Positions 55,053 to 62,941 of a stretch of 64,000 bases of DNA are shown piece by piece. The stretch lies in contig NZ_JH976537.1 of NCBI RefSeq assembly GCF_000309385.1, forward strand, positions 5,170,410 through 5,234,409, written 5' to 3'. The DNA is from Nodosilinea nodulosa PCC 7104 (GTDB lineage Bacteria > Cyanobacteriota > Cyanobacteriia > Phormidesmidales > Phormidesmidaceae). The stretch's first letter is position 1. Each line of letters opens with the position of its first letter. The translations under genes and the position numbers were made by a program. A model generated the notes under the pieces. It worked only from the letters and a program-made list of their open reading frames with translations. It searched no databases and was not told the origin of the DNA.

Positions 55053-55177
55053 GAAACACTCACCCGTTGGTGGAACGGTGGTGGGGTTCATCCCTTAGCA
55101 AGTAAGAGCCTGGGGATGGGTAAGGTTGCTGGTGTGGGGTGGTTAGCTGCTGTTGTCTAACGAGTTTGGGTTTGCCT

Positions 55178-56185
55178 GTGTCTGCATCTGCATCGACAGC
55201 GTATCTATTGATATCCCACGGTAGCCGCGACCCCCGCCCTGGGCAAGCCATGGAGCGATTGGCTAACTTTGTGCGATCGCAGGAGGCCGGACTGCGGGGA
55301 ACCAGGGCTCGACTCAAGGAGCATAGCGATGGCAAACGCCCTGGCTCAACCCGTCTAGCTCCAGTGCAGTCGTTCGCATCACCTCTGCGCCATGGCCTGC
55401 CCCCCGACTGGCTGGGCATTAGCCAGGACGACTCTTGCTTAGAGCAGTCTGGTATTTACCGGGCCAGGGTATTGCCGCCTGAGCCAATCAATGGCCCCTT
55501 AGTTGGTACCGCCTGTCTGGAGGCAGAGGGTTTACCCCTGCACAGGCAGATCGTTGATTTTAGCCGCCGCGCCCAGGCGGCAGGGGTCGATCGGATTCGC
55601 CTGGTGCCGCTGTTTTTGCTGGCCGGGGTCCATGTCATGAGCGACATTCCGGCCGAGGTAGAGCAGGCGCAACAGGCACTGCCGGGCCTGCCCTTAGATA
55701 TCTGCCCGCACCTGGGCAGCCACCCCGACATCGGGGATTTACTGCACCGCAGGCTTTGCGCTACCACCGCTGAAACCCTGATTTTGCTTGCCCACGGAAG
55801 CCGGCGATCGGGGAGCAACGACTCGATTGCTAAGCTGGCTCAGGCGCTGGGAGGCACTGCTGCTTTTTGGACAGTACCTCCCAGCCTAGAGTCTCAGGTG
55901 ATTCATCATATGCAAATGGGGGTGCAGCGAGTCGCTGTGCTACCTTACTTTTTGTTTACGGGTAGCACTACCGATGCCATTACTCGGCTTACCGAGGAGC
56001 TAGCCGAACGCTTTCCACAAATGGGATTTCACCTGCTGCCGCCCCTTGGCCCGTCGCCGGAGCTTGCTCGCCTGATCGTTGACCTCGCCCTTGGAGGAGG
56101 ACCGCTCAAGACTCAACCAGCTCCGGCCGCGATGCCGCGAGTAGCGTTTCGCCACGGGGTGCGCTCTTCGTCGATGGTGTCTTAG
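55178..56185 (+). CDS. cbiX: Sirohydrochlorin chelatase (CbiX/SirB)
   Basis: 335 residues from GTG 55178, a two-domain chelatase. The conserved YLLISHGSRDPR begins the first half and LILLAHGSRRSGSND the second. VRLVPLFLLAGVHVMSDIP and VLPYFLFTGSTTDAI carry the metal-site histidine region. It inserts iron or cobalt into sirohydrochlorin for siroheme or cobalamin. The frame is open back to 55139, where the extra residues look non-native. cobA, which makes the precursor precorrin-2, follows 130 bp downstream. Confidence 0.88.
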   Translation: MSASASTAYLLISHGSRDPRPGQAMERLANFVRSQEAGLRGTRARLKEHSDGKRPGSTRLAPVQSFASPLRHGLPPDWLGISQDDSCLEQSGIYRARVLPPEPINGPLVGTACLEAEGLPLHRQIVDFSRRAQAAGVDRIRLVPLFLLAGVHVMSDIPAEVEQAQQALPGLPLDICPHLGSHPDIGDLLHRRLCATTAETLILLAHGSRRSGSNDSIAKLAQALGGTAAFWTVPPSLESQVIHHMQMGVQRVAVLPYFLFTGSTTDAITRLTEELAERFPQMGFHLLPPLGPSPELARLIVDLALGGGPLKTQPAPAAMPRVAFRHGVRSSSMVS

Positions 56186-56317
56186 GCCGAGAACTGGCCA
56201 GGTCTAGCCCCTTGAGTGCGCCCCTCAGGCTGACCAGCGCCGGGTATTTTACGCTCGGAAACAGCTGAATTGCCGCCCGTTTCGTTTGCTTTCACAGTCT
56301 GAATTTTGATAACGCTT

Positions 56318-57118
56318 ATGGTGTCAACAGCTTCTCGGCCTGATGAAGGTCAACCCTACGGCAAGGTGTACCTGGTTGGTGCTGGTCCGGGGGATCCGGG
56401 CCTATTTACTCTGCGGGGCAAAGGGTTGCTGGAATGTGCCGACGTCGTGATTCACGATGCCCTGGTCAGCGCTCCCATTCTGGCTATGGTCAACCCCCAT
56501 GCTACGGTCATCAACGCGGGCAAACGCCGGGGCCGCCACTCCCTGGCCCAGGACGATATCAATCAGCTGATTGTCGATCAGGCTCGGGGCAATGCGGTGG
56601 TGGTGCGCCTCAAGGGGGGGGACCCGTTTGTGTTTGGCCGGGGCGGCGAAGAGATGGCGGCCCTGGTCGAGGCCGGTATTGAGGTCGAGGTGGTGCCGGG
56701 CATTACTGCTGGGGTGGCGGTGCCCGCCTATGCCGGTATTCCGATCACCCACCGCAGTCAGAGTTCATCGGTGACGTTTGTCACGGGCCATGAGTCAGCC
56801 GGGAAGTATCGTCCGAAGGTTAACTGGCGCGCCCTGGCTCAGGGGTCTGAAACGATTGTGGTGTACATGGGGATCCACAACTTGGGCACGATTACATCTG
56901 AACTGCTAGCCGCCGATCTCAGCGCCGACACCCCCGTGGCGCTGATTCGCTGGGGCACTTACCCCCAGCAGAAAACGCTGATTGGCACCCTGGCGACGAT
57001 TGTGGCCCAAGTGGCCGAAACCGGGTTTGAAGCACCGGCGATCGCGGTGATTGGTGCAGTGGTCAACTGGCACGAGGTATTTAGCCACTGCCGCCCCACA
57101 GGCACGATTTGGCCCTAG
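56318..57118 (+). CDS. cobA: Uroporphyrinogen-III C-methyltransferase
   Basis: 266 residues from ATG 56318 (TTG 56306 is an alternative). SAM-dependent tetrapyrrole methylase with KVYLVGAGPGDPGLFTLRG at the N-terminus, RLKGGDPFVFGRGGEE and VVPGITAGVAVPAYAGIP. It methylates uroporphyrinogen III twice to precorrin-2, the branch point to siroheme and cobalamin. The length matches stand-alone CobA, so it is not the fused CysG type. It is paired with cbiX. Confidence 0.95.
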   Translation: MVSTASRPDEGQPYGKVYLVGAGPGDPGLFTLRGKGLLECADVVIHDALVSAPILAMVNPHATVINAGKRRGRHSLAQDDINQLIVDQARGNAVVVRLKGGDPFVFGRGGEEMAALVEAGIEVEVVPGITAGVAVPAYAGIPITHRSQSSSVTFVTGHESAGKYRPKVNWRALAQGSETIVVYMGIHNLGTITSELLAADLSADTPVALIRWGTYPQQKTLIGTLATIVAQVAETGFEAPAIAVIGAVVNWHEVFSHCRPTGTIWP

Positions 57119-57132
57119 CGAACCCGGTTAGG

Positions 57133-57924
57133 CTAGTCCATCAGTTCAACTGTATCGCCGTTGCGAATTGTACCTTCGACAAGCACGGCGCCGTAGACTC
57201 CCGCCTTGCCGCTGTGGGCCTGGGAGACCTTGCGCAGAATTTCCATGCTCGATTTCCCCGTATCGGGATCGAGGGTGATCATTTTGCATCGCGGATCTCG
57301 CTCCAGAACTGAGACGACCGCTTTCTGGCCAATCCGCAGCGATCGCCCCACAAAGGCATCCTCCCCGAACCCGTCTGCACCGCTGAGGTCTAAATAGATA
57401 TTGGCTCGAAAACGTCGTTTGTCCAGCGTGATGCCCAGTTCTCGTCCGAGCTGCTGAGCGGTTTGAACCGAAAATAGCGACACCGGGCGGCAGTCTGTCA
57501 TGGCCCGCTCTGACTGCAACAGCGTCAGGGTCGGCTCCCCGCCCACGCCTTCTGTGAGCATGCGAATCAGCGCCTCGTCGTCTATGGCCAAAACCTCCCC
57601 GGAGGGTGTCTCAACATCGGCCATTAACTCCGAAGGAGCGGCATAGAGCGACGTAATGCCAGGCCCGATCGCCTCGGCCTCCGCCAGATTAGGGGGCTTT
57701 GCGGCCTTGTCAGCATTTCGAAAGCGGGGCTGGTAGCGCAGCATTTCCTGCTGCTCACGCCCGGTTAGGTAGGGAAACCCTTTGGGGGCCGCCGCATTCT
57801 TGAAGGCAAAGAGGCGATCGCCGTAGATGCCCGCATAGCCCATAAATGCTTCGTCTAGCTCTTGGCCGCGCATACTTTTGACCGGATATCGCCAGAGGCT
57901 TTCGACCTGGCCGATGATGCTCAT
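57133..57924 (-). CDS. MOSC domain-containing protein
   Basis: 263 residues with an N-terminal MOSC beta-barrel domain (ESLWRYPVKSMRGQELDEAF) and a C-terminal MOSC domain (RFRANIYLDLSGADGFGEDAFVGRSLRIG, partly shown; DPRCKMITLDPDTG with the conserved cysteine). MOSC proteins bind molybdenum cofactor or act as sulfur carriers. Relatives include the mARC and YcbX N-hydroxy reductases. It converges with cobA, 14 bp apart. Confidence 0.9.
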   Translation of the reverse strand: MSIIGQVESLWRYPVKSMRGQELDEAFMGYAGIYGDRLFAFKNAAAPKGFPYLTGREQQEMLRYQPRFRNADKAAKPPNLAEAEAIGPGITSLYAAPSELMADVETPSGEVLAIDDEALIRMLTEGVGGEPTLTLLQSERAMTDCRPVSLFSVQTAQQLGRELGITLDKRRFRANIYLDLSGADGFGEDAFVGRSLRIGQKAVVSVLERDPRCKMITLDPDTGKSSMEILRKVSQAHSGKAGVYGAVLVEGTIRNGDTVELMD

Positions 57925-58027
57925 GGGAAACCTCTCTTTGGATGGAATGATTTAACCAGAAAAGTCGCGCTTTGGCTTGATGCCCAGCGCAGGCTGCGAC
58001 TACAGCAGGTTATTAATCAGCAGCCCC

Positions 58028-58155
58028 ATACCAAATCCTGTCTAGTTACCCCCGATTCCCCAGGACGAAAGCCATAAAGTCGCTGGCTTGGCTACGCCAA
58101 CGCCCCTACAAGTTGGCCCCTATGGAAGCAGGGATATGGGGTTCGGATTTGCTAT
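58028..58155. repeat. Short element with imperfect inverted ends
   Basis: ATACCAAATCC (58028-58038) and GGATTTGCTAT (58145-58155) form an 11-bp inverted repeat with one mismatch around about 106 bp of non-coding sequence containing a TGGCTACGCCAACGCC hairpin. Possibly a MITE. The rest of 57925-58246 shows nothing. Confidence 0.5.
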
Positions 58156-58246
58156 CACACCCAATTAGGCGCTGATAGGCCCAAAATTTCAGTATAAACA
58201 GCCCCCATCGTCGTACCGACTGAATCTGGCACCGTTCTTCTTGCCG

Positions 58247-58789
58247 TTACTCAGGGCTGTCTTGCTTTAAGAAATCCAGTACCTCGTCGCACCAGTCAAT
58301 CCAGTCTTGTTCGTAGCGCAGGCCCCGGCGCAGGGTGAGGTAGCGAAAGCGCTCGGTTTTGGGCGGGTGGGGCATGGCCTGGTAGGCCGCTGCCATGGCC
58401 TGATAGTCGATCAGCTTTTCGAGGTGTAGCTGACGGCGGCGCTGTAGCTCTTGCCGCAGCGAATCTATCGAGACAAAGGGGGCGGCCAACACCTTGACCA
58501 GCAGATCTTCGCGGATGGGGGTGGGCTCGGTGGGTTCGACGAACCAGCGGGCCAGTTCGCCATGGCCCACATCGGTAATGCTGTAAATCTTTTTGTCGGG
58601 CTTGCCCGCCTGGAGCACGGTTTCGTGGGTGACCCAGCCCTGGGACTCCATTTTGCCCAGCTCACGGTAAATCTGCTGCTGGCTGGCCTGCCAGTAGCAG
58701 CTGACGCTCTCTTCAAAGCGCTTGCTGATGTCGTAGCCGCTCAGAGACTCGCGGGACAACACCGCCAAAATTGTGTGGGACAGGGCCAT
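58247..58789 (-). CDS. PadR-family transcriptional regulator
   Basis: 180 residues. N-terminal PadR winged helix (HTILAVLSRESLSGYDISKRFEESVSCYWQAS, partly shown; then QQIYRELGKMESQGWV) and a helical VirR4-like C-terminal dimerisation region. It is divergent from the RND adaptor gene, and a perfect palindrome and repeated half-sites lie in the gap. It is probably a repressor of the efflux system and of itself. Confidence 0.9.
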   Translation of the reverse strand: MALSHTILAVLSRESLSGYDISKRFEESVSCYWQASQQQIYRELGKMESQGWVTHETVLQAGKPDKKIYSITDVGHGELARWFVEPTEPTPIREDLLVKVLAAPFVSIDSLRQELQRRRQLHLEKLIDYQAMAAAYQAMPHPPKTERFRYLTLRRGLRYEQDWIDWCDEVLDFLKQDSPE

Positions 58790-58809
58790 AGGTTCTCTTG
58801 CCCATTGAC

Positions 58810-58829
58810 ATACTCAACAATTTGAGTAT
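58810..58829. promoter_or_regulatory. PadR operator candidate with extra half-sites
   Basis: ATACTCAA-CAAT-TTGAGTAT is a perfect 8-4-8 palindrome 20 bp upstream of padR. Further half-sites TTGAATAC lie at 58856-58863 and 58871-58878, toward the adaptor gene. Their placement in the divergent control region suggests control of both transcripts. Confidence 0.65.
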
Positions 58830-58986
58830 ACCTTTTGGTCAAGGTACACAACAATTTGAATACCGACTTGTTGAATACCCATTGGTTGTATAGCATTTTG
58901 TTGTTTAAGGCAGACTTATCACCGCTTTTGGGTCAGCCCTCTGGTCGGATTAGCCGATCGCCCGTTCTTCTCGCCAAGGTGCCGTC

Positions 58987-60357
58987 ATGACCGACGCTCC
59001 CGCTCCGCTCGATTTGACCTCCACCGATTTAGTTTCCGCGCAGCCTCGCCCAGCTGACCCCGTGGCCAACCCTGGTAACAATGTCCCAAAGCCCAGGCGG
59101 TGGCGGCTGCGGCTGCGGCGCTGGTGGCTATTGCCCCTAGTCACGGTGCCGCTGGCGGTGGGGGTGGGCCTGCGGCAGCTCGGCCAGCTGGCGGAAACGC
59201 CTGCTGCTGATCTCCCACTGCCCGTTGAGGTGGTTTCGCTGACGCCGGTAGAGTCCTACCAGGTGGAGCGGCAGTACGCGGGGGAGATTGTGGCCCAGCG
59301 CCGCAGCGCCCTGGGGTTTGAGCAGGGAGGGACGGTGGTGGCGCTGCTGGTGGACGAGGGCGATCGCGTCTCTGCCGGACAACCCCTGGCCCGCCTGGAT
59401 ACCCGCAGCCTTACCACCCAGCGCCAGCAGCTCGTCGCCCAGAAAGATCAGGCCGTGGCCACCCTGAATGAATTGCAAAACGGCCCCCGCCAGCAGTCGA
59501 TCGCGGCAGCCCAGGCGGCGGTGGGCGATTTAGAACAGCAGCTCGCTCTGGCCCAGACCCAGCGCGATCGCCGCACCGACCTCTACCAGCGCGGCGCCAT
59601 TTCCCGCGAAGAACTCGACCAGCAAACCTTTGGGGCTGGTGCTCTAGAGAGCCGCCTGGCCCAGGCCCAGAGCGAGCTGGATGAGCTGCTGGCCGGGACT
59701 CGCCCGGAGCAGATCGCCGCCCAGGTGGCCTGCGTGCGCCAGCTAGAGGCCAGCATTCAGGCGGTGGATGTGGAGCTGTCGAAGGCGGTGATTAAGGCCC
59801 CTTTCGCCGGACGCATTAGCGATCGCCCCGTCGACGAAGGCATGGTGGTCAGCGGCGGCCAGACCGTGCTGCAACTGACTGAGGGGGGCAAAACCGAGGC
59901 CCACATCGGCCTGCCCGCCGATGTGGCCCAGGGCGTCTCCCTGGGCAGCGCGGTGACGGTAGCAGTAGGCGATCGCACCTATCCCGCCACCGTCACCGCG
60001 CTGCTGCCGGAGCTGGAGTCGAGTAGCCGCACCGTCACCGCCGTGCTGGGTCTGGATACGCCGGAGGACATCACTCTGGGCCAAACCGCTCGGCTGGTGC
60101 TGAAGGAAACTCTGCCCACCGCCGGGTTCTGGCTGCCCGCCACCGCCCTGGTGCAGGGAGAGCAGGGGTTGTGGTCGGTGTACGTGGCCGACCACAACGA
60201 AGATTCTGCCCAGGCTAAGGTGGCCCGCCAGCCGGTGGAAATTGTCTACACAGAGGGCGATCGCGTGCTGGTGAATGGGCTGGTGCAGTCCGGCGATCGC
60301 GTCATCACCTCGGGCACCCATCGAGTGGTGCCCGGTCAAACCGTCAGCGTCCTCTAA
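58987..60357 (+). CDS. RND efflux system periplasmic adaptor (membrane fusion protein)
   Basis: 456 residues. A proline/aspartate-rich cytoplasmic tail, then one membrane helix (about 43-58, WWLLPLVTVPLAVGVGL), a biotinyl-lipoyl-like half (YAGEIVAQRRSALGFEQGGTV, partly shown; VDEGDRVSAGQPLARLD), a coiled-coil hairpin (about 140-255), and the beta-barrel domains (IKAPFAGRISDRPVDEGMVV). It links an inner-membrane RND pump to the outer membrane. The matching permease lies at 62942, with two unrelated genes between. Confidence 0.92.
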   Translation: MTDAPAPLDLTSTDLVSAQPRPADPVANPGNNVPKPRRWRLRLRRWWLLPLVTVPLAVGVGLRQLGQLAETPAADLPLPVEVVSLTPVESYQVERQYAGEIVAQRRSALGFEQGGTVVALLVDEGDRVSAGQPLARLDTRSLTTQRQQLVAQKDQAVATLNELQNGPRQQSIAAAQAAVGDLEQQLALAQTQRDRRTDLYQRGAISREELDQQTFGAGALESRLAQAQSELDELLAGTRPEQIAAQVACVRQLEASIQAVDVELSKAVIKAPFAGRISDRPVDEGMVVSGGQTVLQLTEGGKTEAHIGLPADVAQGVSLGSAVTVAVGDRTYPATVTALLPELESSSRTVTAVLGLDTPEDITLGQTARLVLKETLPTAGFWLPATALVQGEQGLWSVYVADHNEDSAQAKVARQPVEIVYTEGDRVLVNGLVQSGDRVITSGTHRVVPGQTVSVL

Positions 60358-60375
60358 CCAAAAGGAATTTTTACT

Positions 60376-61377
60376 ATGCAGGCCTTTGTAACTGGCAGCA
60401 CCGGGCTGCTCGGCAGCAACCTGGTGCGCGAACTGGTCGATCGGGGCTACAGCGTCAAGGCCCTGGTGCGCTCGGTGGATAAGGCCAAGCACCTGCTGGG
60501 CGACGTGCCCCAGGTGCAGTTTATCCAGGGCGATTTGCAGGCTATTCCAGCCTTTGCCCCCGAGCTACAGGGGTGCGACGTGCTGTTTCACACCGCCGCC
60601 TACTTTCGCGAATCCTACGGGCTGGGCGACCACTGGCCCAGGCTCAAGCGCCTCAACATCGACGCCACCATCGAACTGCTGGAAGCGGCGGAGAAAGCCG
60701 GGGTGCGCAAGGCGATCTACGTCAGCTCCTCGGGCTGCATTGGCCGCAACCCCGACGGCTCCCCCGGCAGCGAAGCCTCGCCGCCCGCTCCGGTTTCCTA
60801 CAGCAACCTCTACTTCAAAAGCAAGCTGATAGCCGAAGATGCGGTGGCTACCTTCCTCCAGCGCTCTACTCTGCCCGTGGTGCTGATCTGCCCCGGTGCC
60901 ATGCTCGGCCCCCAGGATGCTGCTCCCACCGAATTTGGCCAGTTTGTACTCGACTTTTTGAACCGCAAAATTCCGGCCCGGCTGGCGGGGGGCATGCCCA
61001 CGGTGGACGCGCGGGATGTGGCCGCCGCGATGGTGAATGCGGTGGAACGGGGCAAATCGGGCGATCGCTACATCGTCGGTGGACCCTACTTTTCCATGGC
61101 CGACCTGATGCACCGTCTGGAAACCGTCAGCGGCGTGCCCAGCCCCCGGCAAAAAATACCTGGCTTTATGATGCGCCTGCTGGCCCTTTTGGCCACCGCC
61201 GTGGCCCGCTTCACGGGGGGCGAGCCCGCCATTCCCATAGAAGGCGTGAAAATTATGCTGGCCGATCTGGCCTACGACTCGGCCAAAGCCCAGCGAGAAT
61301 TGGGGGCCGAGTTTCGCCCCATAGACACAACCCTGGCCGATATGGTCGCCTGGTACCGCCAAGCCAACTACCTGTAG
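60376..61377 (+). CDS. NAD-dependent epimerase/dehydratase, dihydroflavonol-reductase-like SDR
   Basis: 333 residues, extended SDR. N-terminal FVTGSTGLLGSNLVRELVDRG, serine in VSSSGCIG, and catalytic Tyr/Lys in NLYFKSKLIAE. Close in type to the DFR/HpnA-like reductases; substrate unknown. It starts 19 bp after the adaptor stop with AAAGGAA upstream, so it is co-transcribed with the efflux adaptor. Confidence 0.87.
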   Translation: MQAFVTGSTGLLGSNLVRELVDRGYSVKALVRSVDKAKHLLGDVPQVQFIQGDLQAIPAFAPELQGCDVLFHTAAYFRESYGLGDHWPRLKRLNIDATIELLEAAEKAGVRKAIYVSSSGCIGRNPDGSPGSEASPPAPVSYSNLYFKSKLIAEDAVATFLQRSTLPVVLICPGAMLGPQDAAPTEFGQFVLDFLNRKIPARLAGGMPTVDARDVAAAMVNAVERGKSGDRYIVGGPYFSMADLMHRLETVSGVPSPRQKIPGFMMRLLALLATAVARFTGGEPAIPIEGVKIMLADLAYDSAKAQRELGAEFRPIDTTLADMVAWYRQANYL

Positions 61378-61478
61378 GAATTGCCGTGCTTACCATCCTC
61401 CCTCTGAACGGCAGAAGGCCATCGCCAAGAGTAGATACACTTGCGGTGAGTTCAAACCACGTATGCAAGGGGATCGCT

Positions 61479-62558
61479 ATGGCTGAGATACCAATGCCGG
61501 GTCTAGACCTGATCAAAACCTTTGAGGGCCTGAGGCTAGAAGCCTACCCAGACCCCAAGACCGGCGCTGAGCCAATCACCATTGGCTGGGGCGCTACCCG
61601 CGATAAAACGGGTCAGCCCTTTAAGCTGGGCGATCGCATTACCCGTGAAGAGGCCGATGACCTACTGCTAGAGCAGATCCGCAACCGATATCTGCCGCCT
61701 CAGCAGCGCATCCCGGTTTGGAGCAGCCTGAACGATCGGCAGCAGGGGGCGATTCTGAGCTTTGCCTACAACCTGGGCGCTAATTTCTACGAGGCCAGCG
61801 GGTTTGAAACCCTCTCGCGGGTGCTGCGCAACCAGGAGTGGCAAAACCTTGAGGCGGCGCTGATCATGTACCGCAACCCCGGCACCAACGTCGAAGAAGG
61901 ACTGCTGCGCCGCCGCCTGTCTGAGGCCAGCCTGTTTCTGGCGGGCACGCCGGGGGTTGACCTCAGTGCCGCCGCCCAAAAATACTTAACCAGCGGACGC
62001 ACCCCCAGCAGCAACCCCAACCTCAGCCAAGAAGCCCAGGAGTATCTGGCCAATCGGCCTGTCATTTTGACTGGCGATGGTTTGGCAGGCGATGGTGCAG
62101 CCAGCAGCCTGCCCATCGTCAACCCAGGATCGCGGCTGCTGACTTTGACTAACCCTTACACCAGCGGTACGGACGTGCAGCAGCTCCAGAGAGATCTGGT
62201 GCGCTGGGGAGCCAAGATTTCGCCGGATGGAATATTTGGCCCGGCCACCCAGCAGGCAGTGGAAGCCTTTCAGCGATCGCAGGGGCTGCTGCCCGACTGT
62301 ATTGTCGGCCCCATGACCTGGATCGCGCTGCAAAAACAGCCTCCCGCCTATCGACTGCTGCGGCTAACCAATCCCTACCTGACTGGCCCCGATGTGCTGG
62401 TGCTGCAACAGGCGATCGCCCGCGCCGGTCAGGCGATCGCCGTCGACGGTGTATTTGGCCCCACCACCGATCGCGCCGTGCGCCAGTTCCAGGCCAGCCG
62501 AGGCCTGGTCGCCGATGGCATCGTCGGTGCCCAAACCCGCGCCAGACTCGGCATCTAA
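61479..62558 (+). CDS. GH24-type lysozyme with two peptidoglycan-binding domains
   Basis: 359 residues. The N-terminal about 150 residues are a phage-type lysozyme: LIKTFEGLRLEAYPDP with the catalytic glutamate, TIGWGATRD, and LSFAYNLGA. Two PG-binding-1 repeats follow (about 225-285 and 295-359), each with the pattern LQ..L...G..I..DG.FGP.T..AV..FQ. No clear signal peptide. Such proteins cut peptidoglycan glycan strands. The frame is open 900 bp further upstream only as a shadow of the SDR gene. ATG 61479 has AAGGGG upstream. Confidence 0.88.
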   Translation: MAEIPMPGLDLIKTFEGLRLEAYPDPKTGAEPITIGWGATRDKTGQPFKLGDRITREEADDLLLEQIRNRYLPPQQRIPVWSSLNDRQQGAILSFAYNLGANFYEASGFETLSRVLRNQEWQNLEAALIMYRNPGTNVEEGLLRRRLSEASLFLAGTPGVDLSAAAQKYLTSGRTPSSNPNLSQEAQEYLANRPVILTGDGLAGDGAASSLPIVNPGSRLLTLTNPYTSGTDVQQLQRDLVRWGAKISPDGIFGPATQQAVEAFQRSQGLLPDCIVGPMTWIALQKQPPAYRLLRLTNPYLTGPDVLVLQQAIARAGQAIAVDGVFGPTTDRAVRQFQASRGLVADGIVGAQTRARLGI

Positions 62559-62655
62559 CGCCTCCCTGAAAGCTTTCTTAGTCAGCAAAATGCTCTCTTT
62601 TGGGTTACGGCCATTGGTGATTTTAGATTGGCGATTTTGGATTTTGGATCGGCGG

Positions 62656-62875
62656 CTCAATTCTTCTAGTTCCATGCCGCGAAACGCTCGTCTGTGGGTT
62701 ACGGCCAGTGCCCAGTTCGCCTATCTCCGAAATGGTTTGGTTGTGGCCTAACCCAAGCTACAGTTCTCAATTCTTCTAGTTCTATGCCGCGAAATGCTCG
62801 TCTGTGGGTTACGGCCAGTGCCCGGTTCGCTTATCTCCGAAATAGTTTGATTACGGCCTAACCCACGCTACAGTT
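62656..62875. repeat. Two tandem 110-bp repeats
   Basis: Unit 1 62656-62765, unit 2 62766-62875, both starting CTCAATTCTTCTAGTTC and ending GCTACAGTT, about 90 percent identical by eye. Each contains TGGGTTACGGCC and GGCCTAACCCA(C), able to pair. A C/T-rich simple tract (CTCCCCCACCTCC) follows up to the permease gene. Confidence 0.9.
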
Positions 62876-62941
62876 CCTCCCCCATCTCCTCTACCTCCCC
62901 CACCTCCCCCACCCCATCACTCCCCCACTCCCCCTCTTCCC

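Noticed and set aside
54920..56317. Cobalamin riboswitch upstream of cbiX or cobA
   Set aside because: I found no B12-box-like sequence in the 260-bp upstream region or the 130-bp gap before cobA.
60573..61478. Upstream extension of the lysozyme frame by 302 codons
   Set aside because: It overlaps the SDR gene in another frame and reads as arginine-rich noise. The lysozyme domain starts right after ATG 61479.
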